Position numbers and translations under genes: made by a program. Positions 1-6,102 of a stretch of 12,546 nt of DNA are shown here, in pieces. Numbering within the stretch: position 1 is the stretch's first letter; each line of letters starts with the position of its first letter. The notes beneath the pieces are model-generated. The model was not told the origin of the DNA. It saw only the letters and a program-made list of their open reading frames with translations, and ran no database searches. This stretch comes from an uncultured Burkholderiales bacterium (GTDB lineage Bacteria; Pseudomonadota; Gammaproteobacteria; Burkholderiales; Burkholderiaceae_C): assembly GCA_903926695.1 (NCBI GenBank), contig CAIYKK010000370.1:1-12546 (forward strand), read 5' to 3'.

Positions 1-1
1 C

Positions 2-439
2 AACCCGGCGGATTTGCGCATCGACACCTACCGGGCCAGCGGCGCGGGCGGCCAGCACATCAACAAGACTGATTCGGCGGTGCGCATCACGCACCTTCCG
101 ACGGGTATCGTCGCTGAATGCCAGGAAGGCCGCAGCCAGCACGGCAACAAGGCCCAGGCGCTCAAGGTGCTGACGGCGCGCATCCACGAAAGAGAACGCT
201 CGGCGCAGGCAGCCAAGGATGCGGCGATGCGCAAGGGCTTGATTGGCAGCGGCGACCGCAGCGACCGCATTCGCACCTATAACTTTCCGCAGGGGCGCCT
301 GACCGACCACCGCATCAACCTGACGCTGTACAAACTGCTGGCCATCATGGAAGGCGATCTGGACGACGTGGTCACTGCGCTGCAGGTGGCGCGCGGCGCC
401 GAGCAGATGGCGGAGCTGGAAATAGCCAACGGCGGCTGA
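2..439 (+). CDS. prfA: Peptide chain release factor 1 (RF1), C-terminal part
   Basis: Class I release factor that reads UAA/UAG in the ribosomal A site and triggers hydrolysis of peptidyl-tRNA. The gene enters from the left edge in frame 2, so only about 145 C-terminal residues are visible; the family is about 360 residues long, so the N-terminal and codon-recognition regions lie outside. The catalytic GGQ motif is at visible residues 16-18 (bases 47-55), inside a conserved [17 protein letters not shown] stretch, followed by the usual THLPTGIV and the conserved [12 protein letters not shown] segment. RF1 is preferred over RF2 from the residues around GGQ and from the neighbouring prmC, but the PxT/SPF discriminator is not in view. 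The reading frame is intact to its TGA. The next gene encodes the methyltransferase that modifies this GGQ glutamine. Confidence 0.95.
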   Translation, partial: NPADLRIDTYRASGAGGQHINKTDSAVRITHLPTGIVAECQEGRSQHGNKAQALKVLTARIHERERSAQAAKDAAMRKGLIGSGDRSDRIRTYNFPQGRLTDHRINLTLYKLLAIMEGDLDDVVTALQVARGAEQMAELEIANGG

Positions 440-467
440 GTGGCCAGCCACTCGCCACCTGTCATGC

Positions 468-514
468 AAAAAATTTCTAGCGCATGCTGGATATGAGCTG
501 GCAGGTCTTTTTTT
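468..514 (+). terminator. Imperfect hairpin with T-run between prfA and prmC
   Basis: CTAGCGCAT (477-485) can pair with ATGAGCTGG (493-501) through nine positions with one G-U wobble and one G-A mismatch, leaving a seven-base loop. The stem is flanked on the left by six A (468-473) and on the right by seven T (508-514), which could extend the pairing or act as a terminator U-tract. The T-run starts six bases after the stem base, farther than in a canonical intrinsic terminator, so termination is only a possibility. The symmetrical A/T flanks also resemble dispersed intergenic palindromes known in Comamonadaceae genomes; that comparison is from memory and untested. Confidence 0.35.
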
Positions 515-536
515 ATAGCCAACTCAACATCAAACC

Positions 537-1481
537 GTGAATCCACTTACCTGCGCCCAAGCTCTGGCCGCTGCCCGCGCCCTCGGGCTGGATCGGCTGG
601 ACGCCCAGCTCCTGCTGTTGCACGCGCTCGGAAAACCCGCCAACGCCAGAGCCTGGCTGCTGGCGCACGACACCGATGCACTGACCGAAGAAGCCGCCCG
701 GCAATTCGCAGCCTTGAGCCAGCGCCGGGCTGCCGGTGAGCCGCTGGCCTATATCGTCGGCAGCAAGGAGTTTTTTGGGCTGGCGTTGCAGGTTGATAGT
801 CGCGTGCTGGTGCCGCGCCCCGACACCGAAACGCTGGTGCAGTGGGCGCTTGATTTGTTGGTGCCAGCCAACGCGCCACGACCGGAAACGCCAGAGACGC
901 TGGGAATGCCGAAGGCGCTGCAAGTGCTCGATCTAGGCACGGGCAGCGGCGCAGTCGCGCTGGCCATCGCCCACAGTCTGCAGGCGGCAGGCCGCCCGGC
1001 CCGGCTGCTGGCTGTCGATGCCAGCACGGACGCTCTGGCCGTGGCCCGGACCAACGCCGAGCGGCTGGGGCTGGCCGTGCAGTTTCTCGAAAGCAGTTGG
1101 CTGCAAGAAGTCAGCGGACGCTTTGACCTGATCGCCAGCAACCCGCCCTATATCGCCAGTGCCGACCCGCACCTGGCCGCCCTGACGCACGAGCCGCTGT
1201 CGGCCTTGACCGCAGGCGCTGACGGGCTGGACGACATCCGCCAGATCATTGCCCAAGCACCAGCTCATTTGCAGCCCGGCGGCTGGCTGCTGCTCGAACA
1301 CGGTTACGACCAGGCCGCGCAAGTGCGTGAACTGCTGGCCCGGCAGGGTTTCGGGCGGGTGCAAAGCCGCCGTGATCTGGCCGACATTGAGCGCTGCTCG
1401 GGCGGCCAATGGCTTGGCGGCCCGGCACCGCGTCAGGAGATGCCCGCCGCAACCAGCGCCCGCTATTTAACGCAGGGATAA
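537..1481 (+). CDS. prmC: Release factor glutamine N5-methyltransferase PrmC
   Basis: SAM-dependent enzyme that methylates the side-chain amide of the glutamine in the GGQ motif of RF1 and RF2, raising termination efficiency. The 314-residue protein has the N-terminal helical substrate-recognition region, a conserved GEPLAYIVGSKEFF segment near residue 70, the SAM-binding loop DLGTGSG at residues 132-138, and the catalytic NPPY motif at 202-205. It starts at GTG 537: an in-frame TAG at 516-518 rules out longer starts, and the next residues (MNPLTCAQAL) look like a normal N-terminus. No clear Shine-Dalgarno sequence precedes it. It is longer than the roughly 277-residue E. coli protein because of a Pro-rich insert around residues 110-126 and a C-terminal tail after about residue 296. 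It lies 97 bases downstream of prfA, its substrate gene. Confidence 0.95.
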   Translation: MNPLTCAQALAAARALGLDRLDAQLLLLHALGKPANARAWLLAHDTDALTEEAARQFAALSQRRAAGEPLAYIVGSKEFFGLALQVDSRVLVPRPDTETLVQWALDLLVPANAPRPETPETLGMPKALQVLDLGTGSGAVALAIAHSLQAAGRPARLLAVDASTDALAVARTNAERLGLAVQFLESSWLQEVSGRFDLIASNPPYIASADPHLAALTHEPLSALTAGADGLDDIRQIIAQAPAHLQPGGWLLLEHGYDQAAQVRELLARQGFGRVQSRRDLADIERCSGGQWLGGPAPRQEMPAATSARYLTQG

Positions 1482-1490
1482 TCAGCGGGC

Positions 1491-1512
1491 GGAATTCTGG
1501 CCGCCAGATTCC
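1491..1512 (+). other. Bulged hairpin just after prmC
   Basis: Ten bases past the prmC stop, GGAA (1491-1494) and TCTGG (1496-1500) pair with CCAGA (1504-1508) and TTCC (1509-1512), giving nine pairs with one bulged T and a three-base loop (1501-1503). GGCGG 1488-1492 can alternatively pair with CCGCC 1501-1505. No T-run follows, so this is not a standard intrinsic terminator. It could protect the prmC 3' end or be a processing site; function is unknown. Confidence 0.3.
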
Positions 1513-1528
1513 ATGAGTTCACAATGGC

Positions 1529-1577
1529 CCGGCTTGTTCGCCGGTACGCAACTTTTACGGCCTTGCAGGCCTTTTTT
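1529..1577 (+). promoter_or_regulatory. Two hairpins in the grxD leader, second with a T6 tract
   Basis: CCGGC (1529-1533) pairs with GCCGG (1540-1544) around a six-base loop. GGCCT (1559-1563) then pairs with AGGCC (1567-1571) around a TGC loop and is followed directly by six T (1572-1577). The second element has the layout of a short intrinsic terminator and ends just before the grxD ribosome binding site. It could be a weak terminator for prmC read-through or an attenuator. The stems are only five pairs long, so chance occurrence in GC-rich DNA is possible. Confidence 0.3.
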
Positions 1578-1589
1578 GAAGGATGTCAC

Positions 1590-1919
1590 ATGAGTACCAC
1601 CGATTCCACCCAGCAGCGCATTGACCAGCTCGTTAAATCCAACGACGTTGTTCTGTTCATGAAGGGCACGGCCCAGTTTCCGATGTGCGGCTTTTCGGGC
1701 CGCGCCATTCAGGTGCTCAAAGCCTGCGGCGTCGCCAAACCGGCCACGGTCAACGTGCTGGAAGACCCTGAAGTCCGCAATGGCATCAAGGAATACAGCA
1801 AGTGGCCGACGATTCCCCAGCTCTACATCAAGGGCGAGTTTGTCGGCGGCTCCGACATCATGATGGAAATGTACGAAAACGGCGAACTCCAGCAGATGCT
1901 GGGCGCACCTGCCGCCTGA
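1590..1919 (+). CDS. grxD: Monothiol glutaredoxin, Grx4/GrxD family
   Basis: Cytoplasmic CGFS-type glutaredoxin. This family binds a [2Fe-2S] cluster with glutathione and takes part in iron-sulfur cluster transfer and iron homeostasis rather than general disulfide reduction. The 109-residue protein carries the diagnostic CGFS at residues 33-36, the preceding FMKGTAQFPM segment, the WPTIPQLYIKGEFVGG segment with the cis-proline of the TIP motif, and the C-terminal GGSDIMMEMYENGEL. The chosen start is ATG 1590, which has GAAGGA at 1578-1583 six bases upstream and gives the family's normal N-terminus. The frame is open back to 1524, but that extension covers the hairpin leader and has no family counterpart. 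It ends eight bases from the convergent small secreted protein gene. Confidence 0.95.
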   Translation: MSTTDSTQQRIDQLVKSNDVVLFMKGTAQFPMCGFSGRAIQVLKACGVAKPATVNVLEDPEVRNGIKEYSKWPTIPQLYIKGEFVGGSDIMMEMYENGELQQMLGAPAA

Positions 1920-1927
1920 ATTTCAAC

Positions 1928-2191
1928 TCAATAGGTGTAGCCCGCGCAGGCACCCGCGTTCACCTGGCCCTTGCATTCGCGCTTGAGGCGGGTGCTGCGC
2001 TCCTTGGGGCTTTCTTCGGAGCCAGACAGGAACTTGACGCGGCTGACATGCGTGGCTTTGGCGCCCGCTTTTTTGCTGGCAGCGGGCGCGTCGGTTTCGC
2101 CGGAAGAGGCCAGTTTTGCCTCGGCATTGCCCGCCAGCGCAGCCGCCACCACTAAAAAAGCCACTGCGGGCTTGGCCCAGAAATGTTTCAT
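1928..2191 (-). CDS. Small predicted secreted protein of unknown function
   Basis: The 87-residue product starts with a signal peptide: positive MKHFWAK, a hydrophobic core at residues 8-20, and a likely signal peptidase I site after AEA (residues 23-25). The mature part has an Ala/Lys-rich linker (about 36-47) and a charged C-terminal block, EESPKERSTRLKREC, followed by a short Gly/Ala/Tyr tail with cysteines at 73 and 82. I recall this C-terminal pattern from unnamed short proteins of Burkholderiales but assign no function. Two cysteines could form one disulfide in the periplasm. ATG 2191 is supported by a strong AGGGAGA on the minus strand (2197-2203) five bases upstream. It lies 80 bases beyond yacG on the same strand and may have its own promoter. 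An anti-sense shadow seems unlikely given the signal peptide and ribosome binding site. Confidence 0.75.
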   Translation of the reverse strand: MKHFWAKPAVAFLVVAAALAGNAEAKLASSGETDAPAASKKAGAKATHVSRVKFLSGSEESPKERSTRLKRECKGQVNAGACAGYTY

Positions 2192-2251
2192 GTTGATCTC
2201 CCTGTCTCTATGCGTTTAAAACTGCAAAGGTTAGCAGAAAGCGGCCCGCGT

Positions 2252-2266
2252 GGCGCTCTCCGCGCC
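2252..2266 (-). other. Small GC hairpin after yacG
   Basis: Just beyond the yacG stop, GGCGC and GCGCC form five perfect pairs around a five-base loop. No T-run follows on the minus strand, so a terminator is not established. It may be a weak barrier between yacG and the small secreted protein gene, or chance in GC-rich DNA. Confidence 0.2.
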
Positions 2267-2271
2267 GCGCT

Positions 2272-2478
2272 TCAGGGCAATTTTGGGTCGCTGCTGAACT
2301 CGTCGTGCTGCGCCGTATCTGCCGGCAAACAGAAATCTTCGCTGGCCCAGGCGCCCAGGTCGATGTTTTTGCAGCGGGCGCTGCAAAAAGGCCGAAAGGG
2401 ATTGCTGGGAGCATAGAGGCTCGGGCCTGCGCAGCCGGGGCAGGCCACCAGTTTGGCGGGTGGGGAATCGTGGTTCAT
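2272..2478 (-). CDS. yacG: DNA gyrase inhibitor / zinc-binding protein YacG
   Basis: Small zinc protein that in E. coli binds GyrB and blocks DNA binding by gyrase. The 68-residue product has the four zinc-ligand cysteines at 13, 16, 32 and 36 (C-x2-C-x15-C-x3-C), the signature NPFRPFCSARCK, and the conserved IDLGAWASED that follows, then an acidic disordered tail. The ATG at 2478 is preferred; a TTG at 2496 would add six residues, but its AGGA lies directly against the codon. It is the last gene of the pilB-pilC-pilD-coaE-zapD-yacG run, 61 bases after zapD if the ATG is used. The same zapD-yacG pairing is common in proteobacteria. Confidence 0.93.
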   Translation of the reverse strand: MNHDSPPAKLVACPGCAGPSLYAPSNPFRPFCSARCKNIDLGAWASEDFCLPADTAQHDEFSSDPKLP

Positions 2479-2539
2479 GGTGTCCAAAACGGTCAATCCT
2501 GCAAAAAACAGGGCGGTTTCGCCTGCGAGCCGCGCCGGG

Positions 2540-3295
2540 TCAAGCGCACAGGGTCAGCTCAAAGGTCGAATTATCGGTGCTGGTGTGGAAGTGGCCATCG
2601 CTGGCGCGGGACATCAGGCGCACCGACACCATCAGGTGGTTACAGCTTATTTCGGGAATCAGCCCCAGCGCCGCATGGAGCCGCAGCCGCATCATCTGAA
2701 AATGTCGCTCCTGCGGCAGCATCTGCTGGTACAGCCCGCCCGACGTGATGACTTTTTGGGCGGTGCCGGAATTGCGCAGCAGCCTGAGCAGCAGGTCCAG
2801 CGCCTGGGCAACGCCCATCAGCGGCGCGATCCAGCCCTGCAAATCGTGCTGGCGCGACGCCGCAGAGTGGTGCTGCCAGGCATGGTAGGCGGGTAAATCA
2901 AACTCAAATGTGGCGCCGGGAATGGTAATGCGGGCGCGGATGGCCATCAGCCAGTCGTCCTGCATCAAGGCATGGCCGAGCTTGCCCGAGAGGCTTTTTA
3001 AGCCCGTGGCGCAGGCTTCGAGTTGGCCGGTGATGTCATCGAGCGCGGCTTCGGAGATGGCCGGATCGCCCCGAAAGCCGTTGAGCGCCTGTTTTTGCCT
3101 GTCAATGTCTTTGAGGATGTCGCTCTTTAAATCGGCCCGAGCCCCCACATCCATGATTTCAAAAATGGTGGCCAGGGCGTAGTGATGGTCAATCGCGCTG
3201 TCCCGCCTCACAAGCTCGCCCAGCCGCCGGAACAGCTGCTCCAGCCGCAAATAAGTCCGCACGCGCTCGTTAAAGGGGTACTCGTAAAGAATCAC
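2540..3295 (-). CDS. zapD: Cell division protein ZapD
   Basis: Cytoplasmic FtsZ-interacting protein that cross-links FtsZ filaments and stabilises the Z-ring. The 251-residue length matches the family. The N-terminus begins with the highly conserved ILYEYPFNERVRTYLRLEQLF, which fixes the GTG start at 3295. The mostly helical middle and a C-terminal beta-rich part ending in TFELTLCA also fit. I see no frame damage. It lies 39 bases after coaE, and the gap holds a small hairpin that touches the coaE stop. The older name of this family is YacF/DUF1342. Confidence 0.93.
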   Translation of the reverse strand: MILYEYPFNERVRTYLRLEQLFRRLGELVRRDSAIDHHYALATIFEIMDVGARADLKSDILKDIDRQKQALNGFRGDPAISEAALDDITGQLEACATGLKSLSGKLGHALMQDDWLMAIRARITIPGATFEFDLPAYHAWQHHSAASRQHDLQGWIAPLMGVAQALDLLLRLLRNSGTAQKVITSGGLYQQMLPQERHFQMMRLRLHAALGLIPEISCNHLMVSVRLMSRASDGHFHTSTDNSTFELTLCA

Positions 3296-3319
3296 GGCAC
3301 TGGGTGGTTGGCTTCATGG

Positions 3320-3336
3320 GATGGCTCGAAGCCATC
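3320..3336 (-). other. Perfect 7-bp hairpin overlapping the coaE stop codon
   Basis: GATGGCT (3320-3326) and AGCCATC (3330-3336) are exact inverted copies separated by three bases. In the minus-strand transcript the stem covers two bases of the coaE TGA (3335-3337) and ends 24 bases before the zapD GTG. No U-tract follows, so it is not a typical terminator. It could influence coaE-zapD coupling or mRNA processing. Confidence 0.35.
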
Positions 3337-3946
3337 ATAGCGCCAAGCCTATAGCCAATTGATGCACCAAACGCCCTAATGCTTGCAGCGGCAAACCTTC
3401 GTTACAAAGACAAATATCGGCAGCGGCCAGGCGCTGCGCCCGGCTGGCCTGACCGGCCATGACGGCCAAGACCGCCTCGTGCGTCCAGCCATTGCGCGCC
3501 ATCACGCGCACGATTTGGGTGGCTTCGCTGCAATCGACCACCAGTACGCGATCTAACTGCTGGCGCCAGCGACCCGACTCCACCAGCAGCGGCACATCAA
3601 ACACCACGCAGCGGCAACCCGCCGCCACAGCGGCCTCGAACTGGCGGTTTGACTCCTGGCCGACCAGCGGGTGAATGATGGCTTCAAGGCGCTGGCGGGC
3701 GCCCGAATCGCTGAAAGCGAGCTGGCGCATGCGGTCGCGGTTCAGGGCGCCCTCGGACGTGATCATCTCGGGGCCAAACTGGCGGGCCAGCTCGCCGATG
3801 GCCGCGCCGCCCGCCAGCGTCACCTGCCGGGCAATTGCATCGGCATCGACCACAGCGGCACCGCAAGCTGCCAACATTTGCGCGACGGTGCTTTTGCCGC
3901 TGCCGATTCCGCCCGTCAGGCCGATGCGCTGAACGCTGGGGCGCAT
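3335..3946 (-). CDS. coaE: Dephospho-CoA kinase
   Basis: Last enzyme of coenzyme A synthesis; it phosphorylates the 3' hydroxyl of the ribose of dephospho-CoA using ATP. The 203-residue protein starts with the family-typical IGLTGGIGSGKST, with the P-loop at residues 12-19 (GGIGSGKS). DADAIAR at 34-40 contributes to substrate binding, and the conserved IIHPLV and FDVPLLVESG segments of the CoA domain and lid follow. The ATG at 3946 lies four bases after the pilD stop, with GAGG formed partly by the pilD stop region, so translation is probably coupled to pilD. Placement of coaE directly after pilD is common in proteobacteria. Confidence 0.95.
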   Translation of the reverse strand: MRPSVQRIGLTGGIGSGKSTVAQMLAACGAAVVDADAIARQVTLAGGAAIGELARQFGPEMITSEGALNRDRMRQLAFSDSGARQRLEAIIHPLVGQESNRQFEAAVAAGCRCVVFDVPLLVESGRWRQQLDRVLVVDCSEATQIVRVMARNGWTHEAVLAVMAGQASRAQRLAAADICLCNEGLPLQALGRLVHQLAIGLAL

Positions 3947-3950
3947 GGCC

Positions 3951-4805
3951 TCACAAACCGATGAAATGCAAAATGGATTGCGGCCCGAACACCAGCGCGG
4001 TAAAACCCGCCCCGGCTAAAAAGGGGCCGAACGGAATGTAGCCGCCTTCGCGCAGCCCGCTGGAAAACTTCATGCCGATGCCAATGATCGCGCCAATCAC
4101 CGAGGCCATCAAAATGATGGGCACCAGCGCAGGCCAGCCGAACCAGGCACCGAGCGCGGCAAACAACTTGAAGTCGCCGTAGCCCATACCTTCCTTGCCC
4201 GTGACCAGCTTGAAGGCCCAATAGACGCTCCACAAAGAGAGGTATCCGGCCACGGCGCCCCACAGGGCGGTGGGTAAATTGACGTTCGGGTTCCACTGCA
4301 GCGCCGCAGCAACCAGCCCCGCCCAGAGCAGCGGCAGGGTGATGTCGTCGGGCAGCAAGGTGGTGTCCCAGTCGATCATGGCCAGTGCCACGAGCGCCGC
4401 CGAAAAGCCGCACCAGACCAGCGTCGTGAGCGACAGTCCCCAGCGCCAGGCGCAAAAGGCAAACAGCGTGCCCGTGGCCATTTCCACCAGCGGATAGCGC
4501 AGGCTGTAAGGCGTGGCGCAGGCTCCGCATTTGCCCCTGAGCCACAGGTAGCTGAGCACTGGAATATTCTCGTGCCAGGCGATCACATGGCCGCAACTGG
4601 CGCAGCGCGAACGCGGCACCATCAGGTTGAATTTTTCAGCCGGTTCAGGCTCTTTGCCAGCGAGTTCGGCACATTCATCGGCCCACTGCCGTTCCATCAT
4701 TTTGGGCAGGCGGTAAATGACCACGTTCAAAAAGCTGCCGATCAGCAAGCCCAATAAACCCACCAGTGCGACATTGACTGCCGGCGAAAAACCCATGAAA
4801 TCCAT
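3951..4805 (-). CDS. pilD: Prepilin peptidase / N-methyltransferase PilD (type A24)
   Basis: Inner-membrane aspartyl protease that cleaves the leader of type IV prepilins and type II secretion pseudopilins after the glycine before FTLxE and N-methylates the new N-terminus. With ATG 4805 it has 284 residues. TM segment 1 is at about 12-31. The cytoplasmic zinc-binding pairs C68-x2-C71 and C93-x2-C96 mark the methyltransferase-containing form. The conserved IDWDTTLLPDD region (144-154) holds the first catalytic Asp, and the GYGD motif at 208-211 holds the second. Several further TM segments follow. The ATG overlaps the pilC TGA by one base; a TTG three bases upstream (4808) is the alternative. 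It is the only prepilin peptidase visible, so it is the likely processor of GspG to GspK encoded nearby. Confidence 0.95.
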   Translation of the reverse strand: MDFMGFSPAVNVALVGLLGLLIGSFLNVVIYRLPKMMERQWADECAELAGKEPEPAEKFNLMVPRSRCASCGHVIAWHENIPVLSYLWLRGKCGACATPYSLRYPLVEMATGTLFAFCAWRWGLSLTTLVWCGFSAALVALAMIDWDTTLLPDDITLPLLWAGLVAAALQWNPNVNLPTALWGAVAGYLSLWSVYWAFKLVTGKEGMGYGDFKLFAALGAWFGWPALVPIILMASVIGAIIGIGMKFSSGLREGGYIPFGPFLAGAGFTALVFGPQSILHFIGL

Positions 4806-6022
4806 CAAACCACCTGACCCATTTTAAAGATGGGCAGGTACATGGACACCACAATACCGCCAATCAAGCTGCCCAAAAACACAATGATGATGGGCTCCAT
4901 CAGACTGGACAGGCCAGCGACCATTTCATCGACCTCGGCCTCGTAAAAGTCCGCCGCCTTGCCCAGCATGTGATCGACCGAGCCAGACTCCTCCCCAATG
5001 GCGCACATCTGCAGCACCATGGTGGGAAACAGGTTCACGTTGGTCATCGCTGCCGTCAGACTGGTGCCGGTCGAGACTTCCTGCTGGATTTTTTCGGTGG
5101 CATCGGCGTAAAGCGAATTGCCGGAGGCGCCGCCCACAGACGACAGGGCATCCACAAGCGGAACGCCCGCAGCGAACATGGTGGACAGGGTTCGGGTCCA
5201 GCGGGCGATACAGGACTTTTCGACCAGAGCGCCAAACACAGGCACTTTCAGCATGACGCGGTCCATGAATTTCTGCATTTTTTCGTTGCGCTTCCAGGAC
5301 TCCATGAAAAAATAAATACTACCACCGACGCTGCTGAAAATCAGCCACCAGTACGCGACGAAAAACTCGCTGATTCCCATCACAAACAAGGTAGGCCCCG
5401 GCAAATCGGCACCGAACGAGGAAAAGACGCTTTTAAACGCGGGAATCACAAAGATCATGATCACCGCAACCACCACAAAAGCCACAATCACCACTGAAAT
5501 CGGATACATCAGGGCCGACTTGATCTTGGATTTGATGCCCTCGGTTTTCTCCATGTAGATCGCCAGGCGGTCCAGCAGGGCTTCCAAAATACCGGCAGCC
5601 TCACCGGCCTCCACCAGATTGCAGTACAGGTTATTGAAATAAAGCGGGTATTTGCGAAATGCCCCGCTCAGGGAGGTGCCAGTTTCCACATCAACGCGGA
5701 TGTCATTGAGCAGCCGGGTCACGCTGCCATTGGGATTGCCCCGGCCCACGATGTCAAAGGACTGCAGCAGGGGCACGCCAGCCTTCATCATGGTGGCGAG
5801 CTGGCGGGTAAAGATGGCGATATCTCTGGGCTGGATCGGCTTGCCTCCGCCCATGCTGCGTTTTTTGATTTTGGTGACCAGCACCCCCTGCCGGCGCAGA
5901 ACCACCTGAACCTGGGTTTCACCGGAACCACGGGTTTCACCGCGAACCTGCTTGCCGTTGCGGTCCTTGCCTTCCCACTCATAGACAAATTCTTTGATGT
6001 CTTTGGATGCTGCTGTCGCCAT
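4805..6022 (-). CDS. pilC: Type IV pilus inner-membrane platform protein PilC
   Basis: Polytopic inner-membrane protein on which the PilB ATPase acts to add pilin subunits. The 405 residues match the family. A short N-terminal segment (10-52) precedes the first T2SSF domain (about 68-190). TM segments are at about 171-194 and 221-240, a second T2SSF domain spans about 272-395, and a final TM segment lies at about 376-398. The two domains share repeats such as TRQLATMMKAGVPLLQSFD (72-90) and TRTLSTMFAAGVPLVDALS (276-294), the usual internal duplication. The ATG at 6022 has AAGG upstream on the minus strand. It is 80 bases after pilB and overlaps pilD. GspF of type II secretion is a homologue; pilB and pilD context favour PilC. 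Confidence 0.95.
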   Translation of the reverse strand: MATAASKDIKEFVYEWEGKDRNGKQVRGETRGSGETQVQVVLRRQGVLVTKIKKRSMGGGKPIQPRDIAIFTRQLATMMKAGVPLLQSFDIVGRGNPNGSVTRLLNDIRVDVETGTSLSGAFRKYPLYFNNLYCNLVEAGEAAGILEALLDRLAIYMEKTEGIKSKIKSALMYPISVVIVAFVVVAVIMIFVIPAFKSVFSSFGADLPGPTLFVMGISEFFVAYWWLIFSSVGGSIYFFMESWKRNEKMQKFMDRVMLKVPVFGALVEKSCIARWTRTLSTMFAAGVPLVDALSSVGGASGNSLYADATEKIQQEVSTGTSLTAAMTNVNLFPTMVLQMCAIGEESGSVDHMLGKAADFYEAEVDEMVAGLSSLMEPIIIVFLGSLIGGIVVSMYLPIFKMGQVV

Positions 6023-6102
6023 AATGCCTTGCTGTTAATGGTTTTCAGACCGTCTGGTCACTGCATTGATCCGCCGCTGTCCCGGCTTGCAAACGCGTGG
6101 AA

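Noticed and set aside
513..923. Open frame antisense to the 5' part of prmC
   Set aside because: Shadow of prmC; no domain, no ribosome binding site, and prmC is well supported.
1524..1589. Extension of grxD to a start at 1524
   Set aside because: The extra 22 residues do not fit the glutaredoxin family and run through the leader hairpins; ATG 1590 has a good ribosome binding site.
2479..2496. TTG start for yacG
   Set aside because: The AGGA precedes the TTG with essentially no spacing, and the added six residues are not part of the YacG family; kept only as an alternative.
2305..2896. Overlapping plus-strand open frames across yacG and the zapD end
   Set aside because: Both minus-strand genes have clear family signatures; the plus-strand frames show no domain and overlap each other.
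4970..5497. A 175-codon open frame antisense to pilC
   Set aside because: His/Gly/Arg-rich shadow without domain features, opposite a complete and conserved pilC.
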